This document shows, piece after piece, positions 13,462 through 27,659 of a DNA stretch of 64,000 bases. How positions within the stretch are numbered: position 1 is the first letter of the stretch; each line of letters opens with the position of its first letter. The notes beneath the pieces were generated by a model, which saw only the letters and a program-made list of their open reading frames with translations, searched no databases and was not told the DNA's origin. Position numbers and translations under genes: made by a program. Where the stretch lies: contig NC_092359.1 in NCBI RefSeq assembly GCF_030848805.1, forward strand, positions 5,693,001 through 5,757,000, in the 5' to 3' direction. The stretch comes from Temnothorax longispinosus (taxonomy: Eukaryota > Arthropoda > Insecta > Hymenoptera > Formicidae).

Positions 13462-16400
13462 GCAGGATAGCAGCGATCTGCCTAGGTCTTCTTGCACTTG
13501 TGATCGGTATAGTGCTCAGTAGCATACCGTGGGTCGATTACCTCATCTTGAAAGTAAGTATATGAAACTTTGAGTACATACAATCGTAAAATGATTCGAT
13601 AGCTTATAAATATGTAATACAGTCATCGCTCGACGTTTTAAAAAACTGTGTACTTACTTATTTATCGGTATTAAGAAGATTTAAAAAATCATGTATATTA
13701 CATGAGCATGTAATAAAATCTTTTATTTGTATTGTCAGGATATTTTACAAAGTGCAACGAGCATATATTTATCATCTTTGAAAAGAATAAGAAAGAGAAG
13801 AGCTAAAAGAGATACAGATTAACTTATATTGAATTTTTGAAATTTGCAATTTTGCTGGCGATTATCTATTAATTTAATCGTGTTTAATCGTAAAACTGTT
13901 TTTGTATTCTAGTTTGCTTTCTGTTTTTACTTTTAAATTTAATGATGTGAGATTATATTGAGATAAAACTAGTATATTTAGACAAAGTAAGTCTCGCGCA
14001 ATGAATACTTAATATTTTTTACAGCATGCATGTGCGAAGTGCATTAGCATTCGCAGTAAATACCTTCGCGAATGTCTTTCATTGTCCAAAGCCATATTAC
14101 GCATCCATATATGTCGTCTGCAGATAATTTATGCCTGCATATGCAAATGACTGTCAGTACAGCAATTATGAATCAAATATATTCTTACAATTTTTGTTTG
14201 AATAGTGCTATTTGCACAACTTTAATTCAGAGATTGTGATAAATAACTCTCTTTTAATATATTAAAACTAACTTATTATATTATTAGTATTATTATAAAT
14301 TATCACAATTAACGAATTATTGGAGTCAAATGTATGACTTATTGTTCGAACTGTTAGCAAAAATTAATACGCAGACTCTCTACACGATTTCTTCTAACGT
14401 TATTTCACAAGTTCTAACGTTTCAACTATCCGCGAGATTAGATCAATCTCCGGAAAAGCGATTGGATTAATCCGTGTTTTGTTGTTTAATTGCTACAAGT
14501 TTTGCAACATAAATGGAAATTTATTTCCGTTCTTAAACTTTCCCTTTCCGTACATTTCCTTGTTGATTGAGAAAAACAGCAATCTGTATTTATAAAAAGA
14601 ATGAAAGTGACTTCCCACATCTTAAGAAAACAGTGGAGCTCTTATTAAATTTGTATTTATTCTTCTATTTTTAATTTCTCCGGAAATTATATGAATGCAA
14701 AAACTTATCCATGTAAGAATACCAGGTGCTTCACGGAATGATCGGTGCGAAATAACGTTGCTCGCTAATAATCCAATTTTCTCAATATTATAAAAACTCT
14801 GATCACATTTCTCTTCGAGTCGACTAACGACTATTTTGCATAAAAATATCACGACAAATTACTCTAAAGGTAACGCAAACGTGCACGTGTACAAATTGCA
14901 GTTTTAATGTGAGAGAAGCCGTGTATATATGCTGGTAATAATATCGGCAATTCACCTGCTGCTTTTCCAGCAACTACGTCTATGGAACGGCTCGCTCTCC
15001 TTTCAATATTGGCAGAAGCCAGGCGTAATTCGATTGACCAAAGTCTATATATTTAACGTAACCAACACGGAGGGTTTCCTGCAGTATAACGAGAAGCCGA
15101 AACTCCAGGAAGTTGGCCCGTTCGTATATCGGTAAGTCTATTTACAATATTTAGTGCTGAGACAATCAAAGGGTCCCTAAAAATCGCATTCAAATATATT
15201 TTTTCTTTGAATGGTTACGCACCTTTAGTTTCAGTTTAATTTTTAACTTCACTTTGGTTCTCAATTTTTTTAACATCTTCCATTAACATTCTCATGTAAG
15301 TCTGCAAACTGTCTGCACAATCCGGATTGTGTATTTATAGGCGCAGCTTTGTTAGACAACACTAATCAATGAGAAAACTGAATACTTTTTGCAGAGAGGA
15401 TATGGAAAAAGTTAACATCGTGTTCCATAATAACGGAACGGTTAGTTATCAGCATAAGAAAATTTTAAATTTTGTGCCTGAAATGTCTTTAGATGGAGAT
15501 ATCAAATTGATGGTGCCGAATATACCTTTGCTGGTGAGTTTACAATTATAATTAAGAGCACTTATCAAGAATTTAAAGGTATACGTAAACACTTCTTTTC
15601 TTTGTAGACACTTTCGACGCAAAGCAAGAGTCTCCCTCGTTTCATCACAATGGGATTGTCGATTTTCTTGAGCGGAATGCACATGAAACCCTTCGTTCCT
15701 GTAACTGCGCAGGAATTAGTCTTCGGGTACGACGACCCATTAGTTAGCCTTGGTCACAAATTTCTTCCCAAAACAAGACGGCCCATGAGCAGAATGGGCC
15801 TTTTTCTCGGAGTAAGTGTTACGCAGTAATCATTCACATATTTGCTTTCTATATTCTTTTTATGCAAATAATTGGGTCGTTGTGAAATATTTGGTATGCG
15901 TCAACATACTTGTCTAGCAATTTATAACCGAAACCCTGATTGTAGAGAAACGGTACCTTGAGCGAGATATCTACGATATTTACTGGACACACGGATATGA
16001 AAGAGTTCGGTTTGATAAATCGATTGAACGGGCTCGATCATTTGCCGTACTGGCCAAACGCACCGTGCAATTCCATTACGGCTTCGGAAGGTAAGCCGTT
16101 CTTTATTTTATAAGACAGAACGACGTGCTAAAAAATTTTAATGAAATATTCAATCGCTTTAAATTTTTATCGCAGTAAAATATAATTGAACTGTCGAGTT
16201 TGGAATGTTCTTTTTGCAGGATCTTTTTTTCCGCCGCGGGACCGGACTGGTGCGGACATCATTCACGTCTGGGACAAGGATCTCTGTAGGACATTGCCGT
16301 TACAATATCGCGGCCCGGTAGAGAAGGCGGGCATCAAAGCGGATTTGTACACTCCGCCGGATGTACTTTTCGGTCGACCGAACGAAACAGCGCCTACCGA

Positions 16401-17304
16401 AGATGAATGCTTCTGCTCGGACGGCATTGCCAATTGCCCTCCGCAAGGCTTGCAGGATATTAGTCCGTGTCAATACAGTAAGTGTTCCAGGTTTTACAAA
16501 ATTAATAGAATTCTTGAACATTCTTCGAATTTTATTAACATCCATGCTTTTTATTTCAGGTGCACCAGTGTATCTCTCGTTTCCACATTTTTACAAAACG
16601 GATCCTAAATTGTTAGATGCTATTGATGGACTCAAGCCGGTCGAAAAACTGCACAGATCATATTTCAAAATCCAGCCAGTAAGTAAAGCATAGAAAAAAA
16701 TCCTACAAATCCTAGATATGTCAAGCTTTCTTTATTATTTTATTAACACAATCAATTTAATTGTCTATTAAGATTGACATTAATAAATTAAAATATGAAT
16801 ATATAAATAGTAAAAATACCATGTCTAAGATCTAAGATAATCATGATTCTTTTTTTTATTTCCTTATAGAAACTAGGAGTACCGATCGAAGCGAAGGTTC
16901 GCGTCCAGTTGAATCTGAAAGTAGAACGACAGCCTAATATCGCGGTGGTCGCGAATTTTCCCGACATAGTCTTCCCGATCATGTGGGTCGAGGAAGGCAT
17001 GGAGGAGCTCACGCCGTCCATCAGGCGGTGGATTTACCTGGCGACCACGTTCGCCGACATCGCTGTGCCCTGCTTGACGTACGGCATGATTCTAGTCGGA
17101 CTAATAATTATCATTACGGTGTTCGTGAAGGCGTACAATAGTCCGGTATTGGCGCACGAGGCGATCGAGCTCGGCAAGAGGACCATCAGGAGAGGCTCGT
17201 CCTTCTTGATAAATGGCCAGCATCGACTGTTGGCGGGTCGGGACTCCTACATTTTGCTAAGCAACAACGATATCGACGAGAAGCAGGACATTATAGAGAT
17301 GTGA
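13462..17304 (+). CDS. Scavenger receptor class B (CD36 family), 5' coding exon missing
   Basis: Eight coding exons join in frame: 13462-13553, 14971-15131, 15395-15533, 15608-15811, 15946-16090, 16220-16477, 16560-16678 and 16870-17304 (TGA stop). They give 516 visible residues, and only the cytoplasmic N-terminus is missing. The protein has the CD36 layout: an N-terminal membrane span (around IAAICLGLLALVIGIVL), a large ectodomain and a C-terminal span (around GMILVGLIIIITVFV) with a short cytoplasmic tail. Family signatures include LWNGS, FNVTN, KPKLQEVGPFVYR and LPYWPNAPCN. There is a cysteine cluster (DLC, ECFC, NCPP, SPCQY) and several NxS/T glycosylation sites. CD36 proteins bind lipids or lipoproteins at the cell surface or in endolysosomes. 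It resembles the SR-B1/LIMP-2/debris buster type rather than a clear SNMP, but the subfamily is an inference. The first exon has two possible acceptors (13462 or 13466), so the upstream junction phase is open. Confidence 0.93.
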
Positions 17305-19729
17305 TGGACATTGTTTGTGCGTGAATTCTAGTATATTATAGAAACGCTCATGCTAATTATAGAGCGAGCGCATAATTAATGACGCCTAGTCTCGATTTCT
17401 CGTGAAGTAAATTAATCTCGATATTAATAAAAATTCGTTGGAGGGACAAAACAAATTTTTTTTTTTTTATTGCTCTCTCGAGGATCGGAATCTGATGATT
17501 ATCGAAGGAACTTAGGATTGCAGGGTTAAACAGAATTCAAGAATCTCAGGAACTAAGGCAATTAAGATCTGAGATGTTTAGGATTTAAAACGCATGACAC
17601 TCAAGGCACTTAAAATCCGGGACATCTAGAATCTAAGTAATGTAGAATGTAATTAACTTGGATTTTAATTAATATGTAATTTAAGGTATTTAGCGGGATA
17701 TACAGGACTTGCGCGAAGAATACAAGAACTTTTTATCAAGACTTTAATCATTAATAAAGTATATCTTAAGAACTCTTATACAACTTTTCTTTACGCAACT
17801 TACTGAAAGATTACGAGCCTTTTATTTAGGGTGTATTCGCGCGGTTTTACAATTTCACCAAACAGAAGCAGAAACTATACGTGGTGTATGTCTAGACTGT
17901 AGTTAAGATTCAGAAAACTTTGGCGTTAGTTATTTAAAATGTTCGGAGCCACATATCATTCAAATTGGATTTAAGCATTCCGAGTATTTAAATTCTTAAT
18001 ATTTTGGAATTAAAAAATTACAAGAATTAACGTACGTATGATAAAATTGTCATTTAATATGAGATGGCTGATTTATCTTGTTTAAAAATAGGCATTAAAA
18101 ATTTAAGCTAGGCGTCATTAATTGGTATGGCATGATGAAATATAAAATGCGTTTTGTTTGACTGCGTACACCAAAGTTTCGCTTTCGACGGTTTAGATGG
18201 ACTAATTAACCAATTGCGAAATACGCGCAGCCGAAATTGGTTTGTATTTCGTATATGTAAAAAGTCTTGTTCATTTTACACGGATTTATTCAGTTGAAAC
18301 CCGCGGAAAGTTTCGTTGTTTAATGGAATTCAAATTCGCCAAAGAATATATATATAATATATATAATATATACATATATAATATATATATAATATATATA
18401 TGTACGTGTATCCATGATCTTTCACAATATGTGAAAGTAACATACAACCATTATAATACTTTATAGCAATAATGAAGTGTAATACAGTAGCATTATCCAT
18501 TATTAATTATGGAAGAAAAGACAAAACTTTTGGGGTTTGACGGGCGCTTATGGATACACTATAATCAGGAATTACCTGATGATATAATTTTCAGTATCGC
18601 GAAAGATCCCAAGATCATGTTAAATATGTTATTGTGTCTGTGATTCCGTCCTTATTTATATATAATATGCAATATGCACTTGAATATAGAGAGCAACGAG
18701 GGGAGAAGCTTCAACAGGCAATTATGTGAATGGATGAAACTTTCACTATAGTAGCGATCGCGGCATGATTGCGGCGTAAGACGATGCTTCCTCTCAACGT
18801 GTCTCACTCGTACTCGGCCATAAAATCTAGTGCAATATTAGTAATCGTATGTTAAGTATACCATTCGCCGCCAACGTATGATGAAACAACGTCGATTAGA
18901 AGTAAGGTCAGTTGCACCGACAACTTTATAGCGCTACATGTATCTGCGTAAAGCTAATTTCGGTTAAACGATCGGAGAGGAGCGCAGCTCTAGCTTTAAA
19001 AAAAAATGTTGAAAAGGCAAATTTAGATAATTGCGGTTAATGTTAATCGACGTCGGTGCGTTATAAGTTAAACATGTTTCGAATCAAATGAGTGATACAT
19101 CGTGGACGTAATGCGACTGCGTATCACATTTTTAGTACTTGTAATCTATTCCGAAGATAAAAACAGTGTAAGGTAAACTTGTTATTGCCAGAACGGAATT
19201 TTGTAATTGGACTTTAATAAAATATGTTTATCCAGATATCAATGTACAGCATCAGTTATCTACGTTACTTTATATGCTATTATACTGCATGTAAATTTAT
19301 GCGTCTTTCTTATTATAATGGAATCAATTAATTCTTATGCGTGAATTATATATTTACATTGCCCAAGAACGTTATTAATGTAATCGGTGTTTTTTATTCA
19401 AGTTTTTCGTCGACATAAATAAAAGAAATTGACGCAATACCTATACGATCTATGCTAATTCTATGTAAATCCATCGGTCGATAAAGACTTGTTTGCGTCT
19501 TGATATAGATTATCGGAAATTTCCGGTTCCATTATGTTTTGGTCCCAGCGACGAACCTATCGTAAGTTTTTTTTTATAAAAATATCATGAATTGTAATGT
19601 CTCTTCGAAGTTTCTTCGATCACAGGATTGTGCACGTTTTCGACTGGAAAGCAAAAAAGTTATTTAATAATAATCTTATTGTAAAATAAAAAATTTATAT
19701 TAATTAATATATCCTTTGTAAAATATGTT
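17305..19729. other. Convergent 3' region between the CD36-family and RPGR-like genes
   Basis: No coding exon is supported. Possible + strand polyadenylation signals (AATAAA) lie at 17426-17431, 17753-17758 and 19216-19221, so the CD36 transcript could end at any of them. On the - strand, an AATAAA at 19398-19393 could end the RPGR-like transcript. A TA-rich repeat is at about 18345-18403. The two genes are tail to tail, so long isoforms of both could have overlapping 3' ends. Confidence 0.55.
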
Positions 19730-22700
19730 TCATTTCAGCTGTACCTTAGCTTTCGGATTCGCTGCGCTGCTTGTATTCTTAGTTCCATTCTGCACTTCTT
19801 GCCGTTTTCCTTTAAACAGCTTTGCCATCTTAGCTAGAAAACAATAATCCATTGCGCAATTTTTATTTCTGAATTTAATTCTATTTCATAGTAAATTTTT
19901 ATTTAATTCTTGAAAAATAAAAGACGCTTGTTTTACCTGTTCGCGGCGGCGGAGATTGCACTACGTCAGCATCGTCCTGCATGCCGTCTGTTTCCGCTTT
20001 CTCCGGTTCGTCAGCGTGTTCATCTTCTTCGACTTTTTCTATGGAATTCTCGATAGCTTCTATGGTTTCCCTCGAAATTGCTGATGTCGATTTTCTAGCT
20101 GATTTTGCACTTGAATTTTGTTCGTTGCTGGTCTTCATCTCTTTGTCATCTTTTTCTTTTTCATCTTCTTCGTTCTCCTTTGAAGATTCTTTTCCGTTCG
20201 TATCTTCAACACTTCCAGATTTTAATCTCGGTGGTTTCGGCGGTGGTGTAGGGTTCGTCGTCGTTTTCTGTCCCTCTTCCTCCTGTATTCTCGAGATTTC
20301 TGTTTTTGTACATAATTCCTCTACGTCTTGCGTTACTGTCGCTGCCATTTCCATATTTTTATTATTTTCTTGTTTTTCATCATTTTCACTAATATCTTTA
20401 CTTTCGTTGCTTTCAATATTTTTATTCTCATGGCCTTCATCATCAAGATGATCTTTTTCTTGCGAGCTTTCTGGAGTAATTTCTGAAGATACATTCGCGA
20501 CTTTTTCGTCATTCGCTGAAGATAACATTTCTTCGTTATTTACAATATTTTCTTTTGATAAATCTTTCGAAGCATTTATTTGAGTATCATTAATATCAGA
20601 TGTTTCACTATTTTGATCTGGATGGTGTAAATCATCCTTTTCATCTGTCGATTTCTCCGTGTTGCCCACTCGATGTTCATTTTGCATATTTATAGGAAGC
20701 TTTAAAGGAGGTAGAGAACTATTTTTCTGCTCCTGAAATCGATAAGAGACTCATAAACATGTCTCATTAATTTAAATAATTAAAAAAAACTAATAATTTA
20801 TTTTCCACGCGCGAATATGTGCATAACTTAAGTTGCGTTTACCATCGAGTCCGATTGCCGTCGTGATTGATAATCTATCTCATGTCTTCGACCAATTAAT
20901 ATCGTATGACATCCCCCGCAGGCAACCTATTAGTTAAGAAATAAAATAAGCACACAATTAGAACGCGATAAAAAGTGTGACATACATATTTATACAAATT
21001 GATAAGTAGAGTTACATCCGAAACGAAGAGCTCCTGATATTTGGCAGCGAATGTTACTTCGTGAACGTTATTTTCGTTCTCTTCGAGACCCAACTTTCCG
21101 TGTCGGCCGTCGCCACAGGTGAAGAGCTTGCCGGACTCTGTTATTAATAAATAATGTAATTACCGACGAGGGGTTTAAGGATTTCAAGAACACGATGATT
21201 GCAGCAGAATTTTAATTACCAGTAAGTATAGCGCTGTGACTTTCACCGCAAGCAATCTTGACGATCTTCTCGTCTTGAAGAGCCCCGCGTGAAAGAAGTT
21301 TTGGCGTGTGTGTCTCGTTAACATTTGTGCCCATACCGAGTTGCCCGCTGGCGTTACTGCCGGAGCAGTAAATATTGCCATTTTCTAAAAATGTATACAG
21401 TCAATTTTTATAAATCTCGCACTTGGCTGTGTTTTATTAAAAAAAAATTAAAATATGAAATTGAAATTTCTAGCCGCTGAGAGATCCGCAAATATACACG
21501 CCGTTCAAACACAAGTAGCGTTCAAAGTATATCGATTTCAAACTCTATCGATCTCAACCTGCTAGTATGAGTGTGTGATGACCCCCGCATGCGACGTGAA
21601 GTGCCGTCGCCGGTAATTGCATCTGCTTCGGTGCGACTTGCGTAGAAAAGTTGATGTTGATTCCGAGTTTACCACTTTCCGACTCGCCGCAGACATAAAT
21701 GAGTCCGCTTTCTGGAAACGAGTCATGTCGCCGAATTATATACACGCTAATGTATTTTACAACCTCTCGTGCTCGTGCGAGTCGTTATAAGCGTGGCTGT
21801 AACGGAAGCGATTTTATCTTGCGGAAAGTGTGCTGTGACGTCTCAGAATACCTGGACGGATTCTTGGAACTCTATTTTATTTTTCCCGGCTCAACATCTT
21901 ATAATTATTTTATCTTTTTTCTTCTAAGCGAGTATGAAAAAAGATATTACGTAGAAGAAAAATATAAATATGTTTCTGTTCATTTGTGTGTGTATTACAT
22001 ATGTACTTCAAACTATTATATAATCTGTTATATCAGAACTAAGTATTGTCATCGAGCATCGCATTACCAGTCAAGAAAACTGAATGATAATATCCCGCGC
22101 TGATTTCCTTTACCGGTTCGGAAATGGGGACCTTCGTAGGCTTGTTAACCAGACCTGAAATCCCTGGCAATCCTAACTGTCCTTCCAGATTGCTTCCCCA
22201 GGCGACAACTCCGCCGTCGCTCGTCAGAACCATCGAATGATGCGATCCTGCTGCAAGTTGGACGATCCGGGGCCCAGCGAGACCACAATCGTAGACCAAG
22301 ATTGGAGAACTGGAGCTGTCACCTATCGCGGAATTTTCCCGACCCAGTTGACTTTCTTGATTGCTGCCGCACGCGAAAATTTTCTGAGCTCCTAAAAAAT
22401 TATTTCGACACAACTGTTTAATTTGTTCATTAACTAAAAAACCGTTTGCACATTTTGCAGCAAACCGTGAGAAATAATTTATAGCCTTCGTTCACAAAGA
22501 GTTAATTAAGATAGACTGATAAAATTGGCTGTAGGAATATGTTCGCTATTTGCCTGAAGCAACTTTAATCGATTGATAAATTAACATTTCGAATTCCTAC
22601 TTAGAAAGCCAGCGAAGTGGCGTGCCATTTAAGAGAGTGCTTATCCAGTTGATCCCTTCAAACGAGAACAAGATTGAGGTTGAATGACTCGGCAAATATT

Positions 22701-25407
22701 CGCCGAAGTTCGTGACACGCAAAGCCACATATATAGAAACGGCATGCTCACTTAATACCTCGCATCTGCTAATGACAGCTATATGTACATACGTATGAGG
22801 GGTATTCTGTTCCAGACATCGATCGTGTTTTTACGATCTATTGCTTTGGCAAATAGAGAGCCAATTATTTAATCGAAGACTGACTTTTTATTTCTCACGA
22901 TTTAAATCCTTATATCTGTTGCATTGAGAAAAATTGACAGATATAGATTTGTTTATTATCGAGAGAAAGTGCGATTAAAATATATTTCGTATATCTATTC
23001 GGCTACGCATCACTCGTTTCTCACCTGTACATATCAAGGTGTGCGCTCTCCCACATGCCACATGCGTGACTTTTTCCGGTTTCAGAACTAAAACACATTG
23101 GACTCTCGTTAAAATCACGAGTAGCAATTCGTTGAAACGGAATATTTTTAAAAAAATTAACCTCGACATTTATAAATGATTATAAATTGATTTTCGACAC
23201 ATACGAAGTGGCTTTAAAAAACTCATAAAAACTATTTTTAACAAGATATATTAACAAGAAAAAGATGGCAGCATTTAAACGTAGAGAACGTCATCTTATT
23301 AATATTTAACACGTTAGCTATATCGTGTCACACCCCATTTGCAATAAGATGCCGTGTAAACACCCGGCGCGCGCGCGTGTCACTACGTCTTATTTTATAT
23401 TATAATCTTTCCATCGGAAAAATACTGTAAGTTATTTTGACAGTTACATGGCTCATCAGGAATGCCTGTTTTTTTTTTACCAACGTAAGAGGCGTAGTAG
23501 TATAATATTATATATATAACCCAGTAGTATAATATTTGATCATAAAAATAAAAGTTTACGAAAAACTATGCTATATTGTTTAATATACTGGCATATTGTT
23601 GATACGCGGAATAAATAATACATTTCGATAGCCAATGTGTTAAATTTTTTGCTGCTACGATAAGGTGGCTACAAACTTTTTACACACGATGGTTTGCTAA
23701 TATGGTTTTTGTGACCCAGACCCAGTTGACCCCAATCGTTACTGCCAAAAACAAAGAGTCTGCCGGTTTCTGAAATAAGAAAAAAGCCAAGGCAGTCCAA
23801 GCAAAATTGAAGAATACATTTAGTTAGATTATAATCTCACAGAGACTATCCTTAACATTAGGATAATCTTTAGATTAAGATAACATTAAGATAAATTGCA
23901 TTTACGTAACATAAGTATTCGAGGAATCTATAGGATCTAAAAGTACCTAGAGGTATAAATCCACGAGCAGTAAACACATATAGTTACATAATTTTAATTA
24001 CGGTACTAAACAGACAGCATGTTGCAATTGCTCGCACACTGAGAAAAAAAAATCGTAGATTCAAAGAAATATTATTTGATTCAACTAAATGCAGCGGTCA
24101 CGGGCTGTCAAACTAACATTTGTTAATTCAAAAAATATTATATTTAAATAGATTCAGAATTTCTTGATATTACTCACGTATATTTGATTTAAATATATTA
24201 ATATTTGCATTAAACAAATCACTACAACTAAACGAGTTTAGTCAAATTTACAACATTTTTTTCTCAATGCATGCAAGTAAATTTCAAGATCCAAAAAAGA
24301 ATCAGAGAAATTATGTGGAGAAATGGCAAGAAATACATAAATACGTTCTTTGTCGCTTGGGTTGCAATAAAAAAAACGAGCAAAATAAAATTTGCATCGC
24401 AAATAAGATAAATAAAATATTAACCGATATATTTAGTGAATAATTGAGGGATTTATGAAATATTTTATGACAATATTACATCATTCTTACTATTAATTAT
24501 AGCCTTTCTTTTATTTTTACTAGCAAGACTTTTTTTATGTGCAAGGCAAACAAAAATACAACATATTTCATCGGAACGCGTTAAGCTAATAACACCAACA
24601 ATGTCGGATACGCCGACCACTGCGTGTTCAATATCGATTTACCGGGCAGTGGATATTTCTATGTAAGCATAGCTGAACTGTATATACTCTTTACATAGCA
24701 TGTTACAGAAGCTGTAAATCACGCAGAATCATCATACGGTCTTGCATTATAAAGCCCATAAATTTCAGAATGTTATATTATTAAAATTCGAGATTTTTAA
24801 CGCGTCTTATTGTCGATAAAAATCGGGCTGTATAATGCAAAATATAAGAACAAGATAATATTTTGCGACTAAATTTAGAAAAAAAAACAAGAAAAAAGAT
24901 AGCATTTTTGTCTTTGTTTATTAGTAAGTATCTAACTTTGTCTGCCAACATTGCTCATTATGAATACATGGTTTACAGTCAACGTTACACCTCGCAACAT
25001 TGATTAACGATATTCGATAGAAGGTATAACCAACTGTATTGTCACTCTCTTTTTTATTAGAGTTATTATTTCTTTCCGATAATCCAAGTTAGATCGATTT
25101 CAAGTTGAGTTTGAATTATTTGGAGCCAATATGGTATCTGAACCTACTGCTAGATTATATTTGATTACCGGATTAAACTTGCAATTAGACCGTTGACTGC
25201 TTTTCAGGCTGATCGATTATAAATTGCTCTGTAAAGGAACAGATTTAAATACTTACGACAAACAACGGCAGAGTGCTCATCTCCACATTCAATGACGACA
25301 ACCGGATCCTTGCGTATGAAGAAATGCGACGCAATGTTGTCCGCGAATCTGCTACGGCCGATCGTGAACACCGCCCCAGTCTCTACAACGTGCAAAGATC
25401 GATACAT
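19730..25407 (-). CDS. RPGR: RPGR-like protein: RCC1 propeller with acidic C-terminal tail
   Basis: Ten minus-strand exons splice in frame: 25407-25257, 23769-23677, 23087-23025, 22391-22068, 21711-21559, 21384-21220, 21137-21016, 20926-20843, 20732-19937 and 19833-19730, giving about 684 residues. Residues 1 to about 375 form the RCC1 seven-blade propeller: TGAVFTIGRSRF, ECGDEHSAVV, FVFGSNDWGQLGLG, VACGRAHTLICT, VAWGSNLEGQLGL, VACGGHHTLILA, CSGSNASGQLGMG, IACGESHSAILT and VACGGCHTILIG. The start and blade order match the N-terminus of vertebrate RPGR (GAVFTFGKSKF...CGDEHSAVV...MFGSN.WGQLGLG) better than RCC1 itself. The rest (about 300 residues) is low-complexity Glu/Lys/Asp/Ser/Asn with one PPPKPPR motif and a basic end. 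RPGR acts at the ciliary transition zone; in insects that would mean ciliated sensory neurons or sperm (inference). No C-terminal CAAX box is seen. An in-frame ATG at 25437 would add 10 residues. Confidence 0.88.
24035..24273. mobile_element. MITE-like element with short terminal inverted repeats
   Basis: The left end reads 'cactgagaaaaaaaaatcgt'. The right end, reverse-complemented, reads 'cattgagaaaaaaatgttgt'; this is an imperfect inverted repeat of about 20 bp around 240 bp of AT-rich non-coding DNA. It lies in the intron between the first two RPGR-like coding exons. A clear target-site duplication was not found, so the class is uncertain. Confidence 0.4.
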
Positions 25408-25437
25408 CGTTAAATATTGAAGGCAGGAATGGATCAA

Positions 25438-25879
25438 TCTTTCTATCTTTGAAACTCGTGATTTTTTGGATTGATATTTGATTGATCTTGCCCTTAAATT
25501 TTGCTCTGAAATAATAATTACGCGAACCTCTTTTTAGAACTCTGTTTTGAGTAAAAATTTATGCTTAAAGTTCTCTATTATTAATATAAATCTGTACTTG
25601 AGGCCACATCTTTATTTTATTATTATTATTATTATTATATTATCGTCGCTATCATCATTATTGTTATTATTATTATCATCTTTGAAAATTTATTGCAACG
25701 TTTGCAACATGCTCGATTGCAATCGTTGCAGATTAGTCTTTCGCGAAGTTTATAAATGCATTATAAGTATATCTGTATTTGATGTATTTGCATGTGAAGC
25801 TATAGCATTGTAGCAATCTTTAATCTCCGACTTGAACAGAAGTATATTTAATGTTTCCAGATTCATCAAGTATATGCTA

Positions 25880-25941
<62 letters not shown>

Positions 25942-27650
25942 AAACGTAATCTTTAAAGTTTCCTTTAGAAAATCGATCTACACTTTACCATTGTTTTCAG
26001 GAAAGGACATTGTCGAATCGTTACGTTTATTTATGTATGTTAATATATGTTCACGGTAACGGCATTAATACAGTACAGAAATAATCTCTCGACGAGCTAA
26101 TTGCCGGAATCGTCTATAGATTTTTCTATTTCTGCGTACAATGGGCGGAGTCAGTGGAGTGTTATGAATATGTTGAGTACGGTAACGAGCTACGGTTGAG
26201 TGTTAAGTTTTATCGCTGCATAACCTTGGCATAAATTAGGTTTAAAAGCCAACGTGGAGTAAAAAGGACCGGAAAGGCGTTAAGACACCGAATGCCGTCT
26301 CAACACGAGATTAACGGTAGGGTATTTCGGTCTCCCTTTACAAAGGTCAATAACGTAAAACCGGCGATAAATCCTTCGAGATTTACGCTTACGTCTTGCT
26401 TATCAAAAGTTCAAACGGCGGCCTTTTGCATAATTCATTACGCATCTGTCCTTCATTGAACAACACGAACCATCTCATCATCCTGCTAAAGACTCTTTCA
26501 ATATATTGCAAAATTATAATGAGGAGTTGTAAGTTGTAATACTCAATTATAGTACTCAAATCTTACCTTGAAAGTATTTCTTCAGAGACCTTTAGAAATC
26601 TTCTCTTAAATCTTTAAACTTGAAAACTTTCATATTTTCTCAACGTTGCAGATTATTTAATTCTCAAATCTCATCCAAATTTTAGCTTGCATAGTTTTTT
26701 AAATATATTACCTTTAAATTTTGTAATTTTTTTTATCTTATATCGTATTTAGATCCTTTCGCATCTTTTATGTCCTTTTCTATCGATGTAAATTAATTTT
26801 AATCGCGGTTGAATTTTATCTTTTTCTAGTTCTAAAAATTAGAAAAAGATAAAAGACAAGTTAAATCGAAATTAAAGTTAATCTGTATATGATAGAAATG
26901 GACATTAAACTACATTATTTATACTAATTGTCATAATTTTTTGACTTGTAAAAGAAGAATCATAAAATTATGGAAAGACAAAAGCAAACGTATTCTACTT
27001 TCATGAAAGATTAATAGTCCTCGAGAGGTTCGCATATTTTCCTAGGTTATTGACCCATGCACAGGTCGGTTAATAGCCGCCAAATTGCTCGGCAAAGCAA
27101 TGTATGTATACATACATATAATCTACGGTAGTCGATAGCGATCATACGCGAATAGCAATTCATTCATATGTAACACATTCAAAATGCAAGCAAACTAGGT
27201 CATATCGAAAGCACCGGTGGATACCATATGTGTGCGTTAAGAAACTATATTCTATCCAAAAATACAAACAATTTAAAAGATAGAATTTTATTCTTTCTAC
27301 AAGAAAATGTGAATATCTGTAGATAACAACGTGCGTTACATTATATAAGAAATATTTTATTACGGGATATATTAGGGAAGAAGTAACAAGTCTCGCTTCA
27401 TGTTTAATTCATTCTCATGCCGCTTTACTACGTATCGAACGAGCAACTTGAGACGCGCCGTTATTACAAAACGTACGAGTTTATCAGACGAGTTAAGTGG
27501 CATCCTCGCGAACGGGAGTTTTTTGTCCCAGCTAATTTATCGAACTTGCAATAATAGCGCGCGATAACGCCGGCCAGTAAGTTAATGCATGAGTACGAAT
27601 GCACGCGTATGACTCGCATGAAGCACGATGGTGGCATTAGCCGATTAACG
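25438..27650. other. Intergenic DNA upstream of the RPGR-like gene
   Basis: No coding exon is supported. It contains an (ATT)n/(ATC)n trinucleotide tract at about 25612-25686 and a (TA)n tract at 25887-25939. Both create spurious open frames. The promoter of the RPGR-like gene should be here or further right, but no core promoter could be fixed. Confidence 0.5.
25887..25939. repeat. (TA)n microsatellite
   Basis: About 26 uninterrupted TA dinucleotides. The poly(Ile-Tyr) frame across it is an artefact of the repeat. Confidence 0.9.
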
Positions 27651-27659
27651 ACCGGATTG

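Noticed and set aside
19981..20451. 156-residue Ser/Phe-rich open frame on the + strand
   Set aside because: It is the antisense of the Glu/Lys/Ser-rich exon of the RPGR-like gene; GAA/GAG codons read backwards give Ser and Phe runs. No domain or promoter.
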